From CAZOWW01 sp964583765 (GTDB lineage: Bacteria; Actinomycetota; Actinomycetes; Actinomycetales; Kineosporiaceae): 42,663 nucleotides of DNA. The stretch is taken from assembly GCA_964583765.1 (NCBI GenBank), contig CAZOWW010000032.1, positions 1-42,663 on the forward strand, given 5' to 3'. Position 1 is the first letter of the stretch. Every line of letters starts with the position of its first letter. Positions 25,465-33,622 of the stretch are shown one piece after another. The notes under the pieces are model-generated. The model had not been told where the DNA came from. It saw nothing but the letters and a program-made list of their open reading frames with translations, and searched no databases. The position numbers and the translations under genes are program-made.

Positions 25465-26400
25465 GTGGCCGCCGGTGGACAGGGTGCTCACGCGCGGGAA
25501 GGTCTGAACAAGGCGACGCAGCCTGACCCGGGAGCGGCCCCGGCGGGACTGCACCCGACCCGGCAGGGCGGGTTCGCCGTCCATCTGGATGTCTTCGAGG
25601 GGCCGTTCGACCTGTTGCTCGGCCTGATCGCCAAACACCGGCTCGACGTCACGGAGATCGCCCTGGCCCGGGTCACGGACGAGTTCGTGGCCTGGATCCG
25701 CGCTCGCGGACCGGAATGGGACCTGGACGAGACCAGCGAGTTCCTCGTGGTCGCCGCGACCCTGCTCGACCTCAAGGCGGCCCGGCTCCTGCCCACGGCC
25801 GAGGTGGACGACGAGGAGGATCTCGCGCTGCTGGAGGCTCGGGATCTGCTGTTCGCCCGGCTCCTGCAGTACCGCGCGTTCAAGGAGGTCGCGGGGGCGT
25901 TCTCCACCGCCATGGCCGCCGAGGCGCAGCGGACGGCCCGGTTCGTGCAGGTGGAGCCGCGGTTCGCCCAGTTGCTGCCCGAGCTGGTGCTCGGGATCAC
26001 TCCTGAACAACTTGCGGAGATCGCAGCGCGGGCGATGACCCCGAAGGTGGCACCGACCGTGGGGTTGGAGCACCTTCACTCGCCGGCAGTGAGCGTGCGG
26101 GAGCAGGCCGCTCTGATCGTGGAGCATCTGCGCCGGATGGAGTGGAGCAGTTTCCGGGCGCTCACCGCGGATGCCGCCTCGACGCTGGTCGTGGTGGCCC
26201 GTTTCCTCGCTCTGCTGGAGTTGTACCGCGAGGGAGCGGTGGTGTTCGACCAGGTGACCCCCTTGGGGGAGCTCACCATTCGGTGGACGGGTGGGGACGC
26301 CGCGGACCTGACCGCCGTGGACGAGTTCGAGGGCCTGGGCGGCACGGAGGAGACCTCCGGGGCCGGACAGGCTGCCGGACCGGAGGGGGCAACCGGATGA
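25465..26400 (+). CDS. scpA: Segregation and condensation protein A
   Basis: Kleisin subunit of the SMC-ScpA-ScpB condensin complex. 311 residues. About 35 N-terminal low-complexity residues precede the conserved start FAVHLDVFEGPFDLLLGLI. The middle has VVAATLLDLKAARLLP and an acidic stretch (EVDDEEDL). The C-terminal winged-helix region is VVVARFLALLELYREGAVVF. The last about 30 residues are Gly/Ala-rich. The GTG at 25465 has no Shine-Dalgarno and is one base after the parA stop, so translational coupling is likely. Confidence 0.95.
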   Translation: MAAGGQGAHAREGLNKATQPDPGAAPAGLHPTRQGGFAVHLDVFEGPFDLLLGLIAKHRLDVTEIALARVTDEFVAWIRARGPEWDLDETSEFLVVAATLLDLKAARLLPTAEVDDEEDLALLEARDLLFARLLQYRAFKEVAGAFSTAMAAEAQRTARFVQVEPRFAQLLPELVLGITPEQLAEIAARAMTPKVAPTVGLEHLHSPAVSVREQAALIVEHLRRMEWSSFRALTADAASTLVVVARFLALLELYREGAVVFDQVTPLGELTIRWTGGDAADLTAVDEFEGLGGTEETSGAGQAAGPEGATG

Positions 26401-26551
26401 CCGGAGAGGGCTACCGGACCGGCGAGTGCCACCGGGCCGGAACAGACACCGGATGGCGACTTGTTCTCGGGGACTCCCTCAGCCCGGACCGGTGGACGGA
26501 CGACGGAGGTCGATTCGGCGATGACCGAGGTGCCCGTGGAGGATGGACGAC

Positions 26552-27256
26552 GTGGTTGAGCTGATGGTCCCTCTGGAACAGGATGATCCAGTGCTGGTAC
26601 CCCCGCAGGTGCGGGTGGCTTCTGGCGCGACGTGCGAGACGGCTGGGGCTGCGGCACCGGAGCAGGAGGCGCCTGTGCCGTCCGCTCCGGCATGGGAGGA
26701 CCTGCCCTCCGGCGTGCGCGGCGCGGTCGAGGCGGTCCTCATGGTGGTGGAGGAACCGGTGACCGAGCTGAGCCTGGCCTCGGCTCTGGGCGTACCCCTG
26801 GGCACGATCTGCGACACGATCGCCGAGTTGGTCGCCGACTACGACCGTTCCGGCCGGGGGTTCGAGCTGCGGTGCGTCGCCGGGGGCTGGCGTGTCTACA
26901 GCCGGCCCGAGTACACGGGCGCCGTTGAGCGGTTCATGCTCGACGGGCAGACCGCACGTCTCACCCAGGCAGCTCTGGAGACCCTGGCGATCGTGGCCTA
27001 CCGCCAGCCGGTGAGCCGGGCCCGGGTCTCAGCCGTGCGCGGGGTGAACGTGGACGGCGTGATGCGCACCCTCGTCAACCGAGGCTTGGTGGAGGAGGCC
27101 GGCACCGACTCGGAGTCCGGCGCCATCCTGTACCGGACGACCTCCTACTTCTTGGAACGGATGGGGATGCGAGACCTCGACGACCTTCCCGCGCTGGCGC
27201 CGTACCTGCCTGGTGCGGACATGCTGGAGGAATTGGCTGCGGGAGGAGTGGCATGA
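26552..27256 (+). CDS. scpB: Segregation and condensation protein B
   Basis: Second kleisin-associated (kite) subunit of the SMC complex. 234 residues. Two winged-helix domains are visible: LPSGVRGAVEAVLMVVEEPV and TQAALETLAIVAYRQPVSRA, ending with YRTTSYFLERMGMRDLDDLP. The GTG at 26552 is preferred because GGAGG at 26538-26542 is nine bases upstream. An ATG at 26543 is too close to this site, and an ATG at 26564 is possible. The stop overlaps the rluB ATG (ATGA). The 150-base scpA-scpB gap holds only a 55-codon ORF (26397-26564) of doubtful coding quality. Confidence 0.94.
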   Translation: MVELMVPLEQDDPVLVPPQVRVASGATCETAGAAAPEQEAPVPSAPAWEDLPSGVRGAVEAVLMVVEEPVTELSLASALGVPLGTICDTIAELVADYDRSGRGFELRCVAGGWRVYSRPEYTGAVERFMLDGQTARLTQAALETLAIVAYRQPVSRARVSAVRGVNVDGVMRTLVNRGLVEEAGTDSESGAILYRTTSYFLERMGMRDLDDLPALAPYLPGADMLEELAAGGVA

Positions 27257-29365
27257 GCGGTCCGCAGCGTGCGGGCGCCTCGGGTTCCGGTGGACGGCGC
27301 CCCGGCGGACGTGGTCCTACCGGGCAGGGGTCCGGACGTGGTCCTGCCGGGCAGGGGTCCGGACGTGGTCCTGCCGGGCAGGGGTCCGGACGTGGTCCTG
27401 CNNNNNNNNNNNNNNNNNNNNNNNNNNNNNNNNNNNNNNNNNNNNNNNNNNNNNNNNNNNNNNNNNNNNNNNNNNNNNNNNNNNNNNNNNNNNNNNNNNN
27501 NCGGACAGGCGTCCGGGCGAGGCCCGGCAGCGTGGAGGTCCACCGGACGCGACGAGGGCGGTTCCGCAGGGGGACGTGAGGCGCCCGGCCGCACCGGCGG
27601 TCCGGGGCGAGGCGCGTCCCGGCCCGGGACCGGTGGCTTCGGCGCGGGCCGTCCGGGTGCAGCCGGAGGGCCAGGTGCTCCCGGTCGGACGCGGGGTTCG
27701 GGTGGTCATGAGCGTGGGCCCAGCACTTTCGGGGGACAGGGCACGTTCGGCGGGCCGAACCGTTCCGGGGACGGTGCCCCCGGCCGGAACAGGGACGGCG
27801 TCTCCGGCCGGAACTGGGACGGGGATTCCGGCACCCGTCGAGCTGTCGACCGCGGTCCTGGACGTGAGGGCCGGCCCGGTGGCGCCGGTGGAGAGTGGCG
27901 ACGGAGCGACGGGCAGGGGACGCGGTCGACGGGCTCGCGGCGACCGAGCCAGGGGGGCACCGGGCGCTCGGCCGGTGGTCCCGGACGGTTCGGGGCGACG
28001 GCTCCCGGCACGGCCGGAGCGCGACGCTCGGGCGGTCCTCGTCCGGGGACGGGAGGCGCGCGTCCGGGCGGAGTCCCGTCCCGCGCCGGTGGTGCCTCTG
28101 CCACAGGCTGGGGAGGACCGGGTTCGCCGGCGCAGGCGGGTGGCGCGTCGAGCGGGCGTTCCGCGGTGCCGGGTGGTCGTGGCCAGGCTCCGGCCCGAGG
28201 AACGGGTGGCGTCGGCGCAAGCCGTGGTGCGGTTGGGCGCCGGGGTCCCGGCATCGGTGTTCCTGTGACCAACCGTGGGCCCAGATCCGACGGCGGCCCC
28301 AGATCCAACGGTGGGCCCAGATCGAACGACGGTTTCGCGCCGAACGGGGGCCCGGGACGGGTCCAGGACCGGTCGGCATCCGGGTGGAGCCCTTCGTCGG
28401 GCAGCGGCTCGATCGGGGGCAGCCGTCCGGCAGCGGGTCGGGGTCCGGCAGCCGGTCGCGGTACCACTGCCGGTCGCGGTACCTCCGCAGATCGCGGGTC
28501 CACCGCGGGTCGCGGGCCTGCGGCACGGCGCTCGGGTCCTCAGCCCCGCCGCGGGGTGAGCGCTCACGTCGTCGCCGGACCGCCCCCGGAGTGGGAGGAC
28601 GAGGAGACTTTCCTCGACCCCGACCGCGACGTCCACGATCCGTCCGGAGTGCGCCTGCAGAAGGTGCTGGCCCGGGCCGGGCTCGGCTCCCGACGGGCCT
28701 GCGAGGAGCTGATCCTGGACGGCCGGATCGAGATCGACGGCTGCGTGGTGCGGGAGCTGGGCATCCGGATCGACCCCAAGCGTGCCGCGGTGCGGTTCGA
28801 TGGGCTCCGGATCCAGCTCGACGAGTCGATGGTCTACCTGGTCCTGAACAAGCCACGTGGCGTCGTCTCCTCGATGCAGGACGAGCAGGGTCGTCCCGAT
28901 CTGTCCCAGTACGTGGGGGAGCGCACGGAGCGGTTGTTCCACGTCGGCCGGCTCGATGTGGACACGGAAGGGCTGATCCTGCTCACCAACGACGGCGAGT
29001 TGGCGCACCGGCTGGCCCACCCGTCCTTCGCGATCGCCAAGACCTACTTCGCAGAGGTCAGCGGGCAGATCCCGCGCGATCTCGGGCGGCGGTTGCTCGC
29101 CGGTGTGGAACTCGAAGACGGTTTCACCCGGGTCGACGAGTTCCGGGTGGTCGACGCCCGGCCGGGCAAGGCCCTGGTCGAGCTGGTGGTGCACGAGGGA
29201 CGCACCCACGTGGTCCGGCGGCTGCTCGCCGAGGTGGGTTTCCCGGTGGAACGGCTCGTACGTACGCGGATCGGTCCGGTGCGGTTGGGGGACCTGCGGG
29301 TGGGCCGCACCCGGGTGCTGGTGCGAGAGGAGCTCGGCACCCTGCTTGCCGCCGTGGGACTGTGA
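27253..29365 (+). CDS. rluB: RluB-type 23S rRNA pseudouridine synthase with giant disordered N-terminus (interrupted by assembly gap)
   Basis: The ATG at 27253 overlaps the scpB stop and has GGGAGGAG at 27241-27248. The first about 440 residues are Gly/Arg/Pro/Ser-rich, starting with a nine-residue repeat GRGPAGQGS and later hexapeptide AGRGxx repeats. A 100-N gap (27402-27501) lies in the first repeat; before it the frame has codon starts of remainder 1 modulo 3, after it remainder 2, so the missing length must be a multiple of three. The conserved part (from about 28648) has an S4 domain (RLQKVLARAGLGSRRACEEL) and a synthase domain with the catalytic Asp in GRLDVDTEGLILLTNDG and the family motif LVVHEGRTHVVRRL. 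It isomerises a uridine near the peptidyl transferase centre. Confidence 0.93.
27311..27401 (+). repeat. 27-bp tandem repeats truncated by the gap
   Basis: Units start at 27311, 27338, 27365 and 27392, the last cut by the gap. Each encodes GRGPAGQGS (first copy Thr for Ala). Units 2 and 3 are identical. Confidence 0.9.
27402..27501. other. Assembly gap of 100 N inside the rluB repeat
   Basis: Placeholder gap at the end of the 27-bp array. As at 1935-2034, frame continuity requires a true length divisible by three, so 100 is not the real size. Confidence 0.95.
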
Positions 29366-29414
29366 TCGGTTTCCGGTGGTGACCGCCGTGGGGCTGTGAT
29401 CGGTCCCGGGTGAT

Positions 29415-29450
29415 GATCGGCGTCGGCCTGGGTGACGGTCGACGCCGATC
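29415..29450 (+). terminator. Hairpin downstream of rluB
   Basis: A perfect 11-bp stem (GATCGGCGTCG and its complement) with a 14-base loop lies 50 bases after rluB. It could terminate the parA-scpAB-rluB transcript. The 322-base region 29366-29687 also holds a near-duplicate of the last 20 bases around the rluB stop (29351-29370 repeated at 29385-29404, one mismatch), a TACCGT at 29475-29480 and a 20-bp repeat pair before aroH. Confidence 0.6.
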
Positions 29451-29626
29451 CGCTCGTCGGTCACCCGGGTCGGCTACCGTATGGCGGCCCGCGGCGGGAA
29501 CCCCGGGCGGGGAGCAGCAGGGACCGCGACCGGCGCCGGCCTGAGCGCCGGACGCGGGTCGTGGAGGAAACGCGGGCCGGGTAGGGCCTGCGGGCAGGGC
29601 AGGCGGGAGAGCGGCCGGAACGGCGT

Positions 29627-29666
29627 GGCAGCGTCAGGACCGCAGCGGCAGCATCAGGACGGCAAC
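29627..29666 (+). repeat. Two 20-bp direct repeats in the aroH leader
   Basis: Copies at 29627 and 29647 (both starting GGCAGC and containing TCAGGAC) are 17/20 identical and end ten bases before the aroH Shine-Dalgarno. Confidence 0.7.
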
Positions 29667-29687
29667 AGACGGACCGGAGGAGGAGCG

Positions 29688-30221
29688 GTGGCGGTCAGGG
29701 CGATCAGGGGAGCGACCCAGGTCGAGGTGGACGAGCGTGAGCACGTCCTGGACCTGACGCGAGAACTGGTCGGCGCTGTCCTGGCGGCGAACGGGCTCGC
29801 GCCGGACGACGTGATCAGCATCATGTTCACGGCGACCGTGGACATCCGCAGCGTCGCACCGGCTCTCGCCGCCCGCCAGCTGGGCCTCACCGAGGCCGCC
29901 CTGTTGTGCATGCAGGAGATGGACGTCGAGGGCGGGATGCCCAGGGTGGTCCGCCTGATGGCCTCGGTCGAGACGGACCGGCCACGGAACCAGCTGCGCA
30001 ACGTGTACCTGCGGGGCACCGATGTGTTGCGTCCGGACACCGCCGCGGTGGACGGGCCCGGGCAGGCGCTACCCCCGTCCGCGGCCTCGTTCGTCCCGGC
30101 AGCCACGTCCGTCCAGTCCACCTCGACCGTCCCGGCCACCTCCACGCAGACCTTCACCTCGGCGGTCGCGGCCTCCAGATCTGCTCCCGCACCGGCGCCG
30201 GTGGCGGGCGGCGGGAGGTGA
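29688..30221 (+). CDS. aroH: Chorismate mutase, AroH class
   Basis: Converts chorismate to prephenate for Phe and Tyr synthesis. 177 residues; the AroH trimer fold needs about 120. Active-site matches to Bacillus subtilis AroH are Arg7 (RAIRGAT), CMQEMDVEGGMPRVVRLM (Glu and Arg of the site) and NVYLRGTDVLRPD (Tyr and C-terminal cap). The last about 55 residues are a Ser/Thr/Ala/Pro-rich tail. The GTG at 29688 follows GGAGGAGGAG at 29676-29685. It overlaps tyrA by GTGA, joining two consecutive steps of tyrosine synthesis. Confidence 0.93.
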   Translation: MAVRAIRGATQVEVDEREHVLDLTRELVGAVLAANGLAPDDVISIMFTATVDIRSVAPALAARQLGLTEAALLCMQEMDVEGGMPRVVRLMASVETDRPRNQLRNVYLRGTDVLRPDTAAVDGPGQALPPSAASFVPAATSVQSTSTVPATSTQTFTSAVAASRSAPAPAPVAGGGR

Positions 30222-31639
30222 GCGCGCCGGGCGGCCTCGTCCCGGTCCCCGGAACCCGGCCGGCCGGTTCTCCGTCCGCCGGTTCTCCCTCTGCCGGTTC
30301 TCCGTCCGCCGACGCGGGGCGCGCGAGCGGCGGACAGGCGCGGTCCCGGCCGGCCGGTGTCGCCGCCGAGGTCGCAGGCTTTCTGCCCGGAGGCGTCCGG
30401 GTGGTGGGCACCGGCCTGCTCGGCACCAGCATCGCCCTCGGGCTGCGGGCGGGGGGCACCCGCGTGGTGCTGCACGATCCGTCGCCGACCGCTCTGGCGC
30501 TCGCCGGTGACCTGGGCGCGGGCACTCCGGACGACGGTCTGGAAACAGTGGATCTGGTCGTGGTGGCCGCGCCGCCGGACGTCACTGCCACAGTCGTGGC
30601 GGCGGAGCTGCGTAGCCGTCCGGACGCCGTGGTCACGGACGTGGCCAGCGTCAAGGCCGGCATCATCCGCGAACTCCGAGCGGCGGGCGCGGACCTGACC
30701 CGTTACGTGGGGGGCCACCCGATGGCCGGGGCGGAGCGTTCCGGACCGGTGGCGGCGCGTGGCGACCTGTTCCTGGGGCGTCCGTGGGTGGTCTGCCCGC
30801 CCGCCGGAGCCCCCGTGGGGGCCGTGGACCGGGTTCGCGGGCTGGCCCTCGCGCTCGGCGCCGCACCGGTGACCATGGACGTCGACCAGCATGACGCCGC
30901 GGTGGCGCTGGTCTCGCACGTCCCCCAGGTCGCGGCGAGCCTGGTCGCGGCGCGCCTGAACCACGGGACGGACGCCGCCGTCGCGCTCGCCGGGCAAGGG
31001 CTGCGGGACGTGACGCGCGTCGCGGCGAGCGACCCACTCCTGTGGGTGCAGATCCTCGCCGCGAACCCGGGACCGGTACGGACGCTCCTGGCAGGTCTGC
31101 GTGCCGATCTGGATGCCGTTCTCCGGGCTCTGGACGATCTGGACGTCGCGGGTTCCGGGACGCCGGTCCTCACGGATGCTCTCCGCGCCGAGCGCCGTGG
31201 GGGCGCTGCTCAGGACGTTTCGGCCGGCACGGCGGGGGCTGTCGAGGAAGCTGCTGGGTTTGTCGGGGAAGCCGCCGGGGCTGTCGGGGAAGCCGCTGAG
31301 GCTGTTCCCGGTGCCGCAAGGTCCGTCGAGGGAATCGGCCCTCGCGCCGTCCTGGCCCGGCTCATCTCGGCCGGCAACACCGGTCGGGAACGTATCCCCG
31401 GAAAACACGGGGCCCCACCGGCGGTGTACGCGGTGGTCACGGTGCTGATCCCGGACACTCCCGGGCAGCTCGGGCAGCTGTTCGCGGACATCGGTGAGGT
31501 GGGCGTGAACGTCGAGGAGTTCAGCCTCGAACACGCGCCGGGGCAGCAGGTGGGCCTGGCCGGTATCTCGGTGCTCCCCGCGGCGAGGGCGACCCTCGAG
31601 CAGGCCCTGGCCGAGCGCGGCTGGCGCGTCGTCGCCTGA
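30218..31639 (+). CDS. tyrA: Prephenate dehydrogenase with ACT-like domain
   Basis: NAD-dependent oxidative decarboxylation of prephenate to 4-hydroxyphenylpyruvate. 473 residues. The N-terminus has three AGSPS repeats (15-bp units). Next come the Rossmann motif VVGTGLLGTS, the conserved VTDVASVKAG, GGHPMAGAERSG (catalytic His) and VDQHDAAVALVSHVPQ. After the dehydrogenase an Ala/Glu/Gly-rich heptad linker precedes a C-terminal ACT-like domain (VYAVVTVLIPDTPGQLGQLF), probably for feedback control by an aromatic amino acid. The GTG overlaps the aroH stop; GGAGG lies too close, so coupling probably drives initiation. Confidence 0.93.
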   Translation: MSAPGGLVPVPGTRPAGSPSAGSPSAGSPSADAGRASGGQARSRPAGVAAEVAGFLPGGVRVVGTGLLGTSIALGLRAGGTRVVLHDPSPTALALAGDLGAGTPDDGLETVDLVVVAAPPDVTATVVAAELRSRPDAVVTDVASVKAGIIRELRAAGADLTRYVGGHPMAGAERSGPVAARGDLFLGRPWVVCPPAGAPVGAVDRVRGLALALGAAPVTMDVDQHDAAVALVSHVPQVAASLVAARLNHGTDAAVALAGQGLRDVTRVAASDPLLWVQILAANPGPVRTLLAGLRADLDAVLRALDDLDVAGSGTPVLTDALRAERRGGAAQDVSAGTAGAVEEAAGFVGEAAGAVGEAAEAVPGAARSVEGIGPRAVLARLISAGNTGRERIPGKHGAPPAVYAVVTVLIPDTPGQLGQLFADIGEVGVNVEEFSLEHAPGQQVGLAGISVLPAARATLEQALAERGWRVVA

Positions 31640-31875
31640 CGGGTGTTGTCGGGCCGGTTCCGGAGGCTCGGCGTCGGCAGCGATCGGCGGGGCAGCACTC
31701 TCTCGCCCGGACCCCGGATCCTTGGCTCGGACCGCGCGCCCGCTGAGCATGGAGGGACGAGATCGCTGACGGGATGTCGGGCCCGGCCGGGCGGTGGCGC
31801 ACGTCGTAGGGGCCGTCCCGTTCTGCCCGTCGGGTGGTCCTGCGGCCCGTGGCAACGTCGACTCCGAGATGCCAC

Positions 31876-31881
31876 TAGGCT
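31876..31881 (+). promoter_or_regulatory. -10 hexamer TAGGCT of the cmk-plsC-der operon
   Basis: TAGGCT lies about 35 bases before the cmk GTG at 31916. The start site would be near 31888, leaving a short leader that contains the AGGAGG at 31903-31908. No good -35 is present. The 276-base region upstream back to tyrA shows no gene. Confidence 0.5.
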
Positions 31882-31915
31882 CGCGGTGTTCGTGTTCGAC
31901 ACCAGGAGGCCAGCC

Positions 31916-32644
31916 GTGTACGCCGACTCTCCGTCCTCCGAGCGCCGTCCCCTCGTGATCGCCGTCGACGGACCGTCCGGGTCGGGCAAGTCGAGCGTCT
32001 CGCGGGCCGTGGCCGAACGGCTGGGGCTCGCCTACCTGGACACCGGGGCGATGTACCGGGCGGTCTGTTGGGCCTGCCTGGACGCCGGGGTGGATCTGGC
32101 CGATCAGGAAGCGGTCGCCGCACTCGCTCGCAGTCTGCCGTTGGCCGTCGGCACGGATCCGCGTGCCCCCACGGTGCAGGTGGGTCAGCGGGACGTCGCC
32201 GTGGAGATCCGCAGGCCCGAGATCTCCGGCCAGGTGAGCCGGGTCGCGACGAACGAACAGGTCAGGGCGGAACTGCGGTCCCGGCAGCGCGCGATCATCG
32301 AGGACGCCGGCCGGGGGCCGCTCGGTGGGATCGTCGCCGAGGGGCGGGACATCACCACGGTCGTCGCGCCGGACGCGCCCGTGCGGATCCTGCTCACCGC
32401 TGATGCGCGGGCCCGCCTCGCCCGGCGCGCGCTCGAACTGCACGGCAGCGCGGACGACGCCGCCCTGAGCGCGACCGCCGACCAGGTGATCCGGCGGGAT
32501 GCCGTGGACGCCACCGTCGCCTCGTTCCTCACCGCCGCGCTCGGCGTGGTCGAGGTGGACTCCTCGGCGCTGGACTTCGAGCAGACCGTCGAGGCCGTGC
32601 TGGCCGCCGTCCACCGGGTGGCGGAACCGGCCGGCGCTTCGTGA
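31916..32644 (+). CDS. cmk: Cytidylate kinase
   Basis: Phosphorylates CMP and dCMP with ATP. 242 residues from the GTG at 31916, chosen for the AGGAGG seven bases upstream. The P-loop GPSGSGKSS is at residues 19-27, followed by YLDTGAMYRAVCW, VAEGRDITTVVAPDAPVRILLTA and the lid RRDAVDATVAS. Length is near the family norm. Upstream in-frame GTGs at 31886 and 31892 would fall at or before the predicted transcription start. The stop overlaps plsC by GTGA. Confidence 0.95.
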   Translation: MYADSPSSERRPLVIAVDGPSGSGKSSVSRAVAERLGLAYLDTGAMYRAVCWACLDAGVDLADQEAVAALARSLPLAVGTDPRAPTVQVGQRDVAVEIRRPEISGQVSRVATNEQVRAELRSRQRAIIEDAGRGPLGGIVAEGRDITTVVAPDAPVRILLTADARARLARRALELHGSADDAALSATADQVIRRDAVDATVASFLTAALGVVEVDSSALDFEQTVEAVLAAVHRVAEPAGAS

Positions 32645-33411
32645 ACGGTGGCGGTGCCGGGGCACCGTCCGGATCCGGGGAACGGCCCGTACGTCCTCGG
32701 GACACCCGGCGCCCCCGCCCGCCGGCACGGTGGCAGGCCGGGTGGACCCGTCGGGTGGGTCCCGTCCTGCTGAGACCGCCCTGGCGGGTGCACGTGCACG
32801 GTGCTGAACTGGTGCCGCGTACCGGGCCCGTGGTGCTGGCGAGCAATCACGCGGGTTTCCTGGACGGGCCGATGCTCGTGGGGTTGTCCCCGCGCGGAGT
32901 GCACTGCCTGGTCAAGTCCGAGATGTGCCGCGGTCCGTTGGGCATGGTGCTGCGGGCGGGCGGCCAGATCGCGATCCGACGGGATCGCGCGGACCGGAGT
33001 GCCCTGCAGGCCGCGCTGGGAGTACTCGCTCGCGGGGGTGTCGTCGGGATCTTTCCCGAGGGCTCGCGGGGACGTGGTGACATGGCGGAGGTCCGGGCCG
33101 GGATCGCCTGGCTGGCGGTGCGTTCGGGAGCGATGGTGGTTCCTGTGGCGTGTCTGGGTACTCGACGGACCGGGGAGAGCCCGCACCGGCTGGCGCCGTT
33201 CGGGCGCAGGCTCGACCTCGTGTTCGGGGCGCCGGTGGACGTCACCCCGCAGGAGGGGGCCTCGGGCCGACAGGCGTTGGCGACGGCGGCCGAGTCCATC
33301 CGCCGGGTGTTGGCGGAGCACGTCCGTGCGGCGGCTGAGGCGACCGGGCAGGAGCTGCCCCAGGACGACCCGCTGGCGGTCCGCCGCGGGGCGGAGGGCG
33401 ACCCGGGATGA
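32641..33411 (+). CDS. plsC: 1-acyl-sn-glycerol-3-phosphate acyltransferase (PlsC family)
   Basis: 256 residues. The acyltransferase motif H-x4-D reads NHAGFLDGP near residue 70, motif II IAIRRDRADRS follows, and motif III is FPEGSRGRGDM near residue 138. These identify a glycerolipid acyltransferase that makes phosphatidic acid from lysophosphatidic acid at the membrane. The first about 40 residues are basic and Pro/Arg-rich. GTG start overlapping the cmk stop. cmk-plsC-der is a widespread actinobacterial gene order. Confidence 0.92.
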   Translation: MNGGGAGAPSGSGERPVRPRDTRRPRPPARWQAGWTRRVGPVLLRPPWRVHVHGAELVPRTGPVVLASNHAGFLDGPMLVGLSPRGVHCLVKSEMCRGPLGMVLRAGGQIAIRRDRADRSALQAALGVLARGGVVGIFPEGSRGRGDMAEVRAGIAWLAVRSGAMVVPVACLGTRRTGESPHRLAPFGRRLDLVFGAPVDVTPQEGASGRQALATAAESIRRVLAEHVRAAAEATGQELPQDDPLAVRRGAEGDPG

Positions 33412-33422
33412 GCCGGCGCGGG

Positions 33423-33530
33423 ACATGCGGACGGTGCCCTACGTTCGGACGACGCGGGACATGAGGACCGTGCCCTACGTACGGACGGTGCAGAACGTTC
33501 GGAGGGTGCAGAACGTAGGACGGTTCGGGG
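33423..33530 (+). repeat. Six-copy 18-bp tandem repeat between plsC and der
   Basis: Copies start at 33423, 33441, 33459, 33477, 33495 and 33513. The first ten bases are ACATGCGGAC, ACGTTCGGAC, ACATGAGGAC, ACGTACGGAC, ACGTTCGGAG and, with one base missing, ACGTAGGAC. The second halves mostly read GGTGC followed by three variable bases. The array fills half of the 207-base interval. The period is a multiple of three, so it could be coding, but it could also be a protein-binding iteron set. Confidence 0.8.
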
Positions 33531-33622
33531 TGGAGCCGTCGGCAGTGAGGACGAGGTCGACCGGCGGACCGCACAGGACGGGCGTTGGCTGGGAGCGTGT
33601 GAGCGAAGGGGAACTGCGGTGA
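33425..33622 (+). CDS. Possible hexapeptide-repeat small protein coupled to der
   Basis: A 65-residue reading frame starts at the ATG at 33425, 13 bases after plsC, and its TGA overlaps the der GTG (GTGA), the same junction used throughout this operon. The N-terminus is a hexapeptide series (MRTVPY, VRTTRD, MRTVPY, VRTVQN, VRRVQN, VGRFGV) and the C-terminus is Arg/Gly-rich. About 83 percent of its codons end in G or C, which is lower than in the flanking genes. There is no clear Shine-Dalgarno and no known family. It may equally be an open stretch in a non-coding array. Confidence 0.3.
   Translation: MRTVPYVRTTRDMRTVPYVRTVQNVRRVQNVGRFGVEPSAVRTRSTGGPHRTGVGWERVSEGELR

Noticed and set aside
29654..32728. 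A 1024-residue minus-strand open frame opposite aroH-tyrA-cmk
   Set aside because: Antisense shadow of three genes with intact active-site motifs on the plus strand.
33408..33464. An 18-codon ORF overlapping the plsC stop (CGRC motif)
   Set aside because: It is read across the repeat array in a frame that soon stops and has no support.
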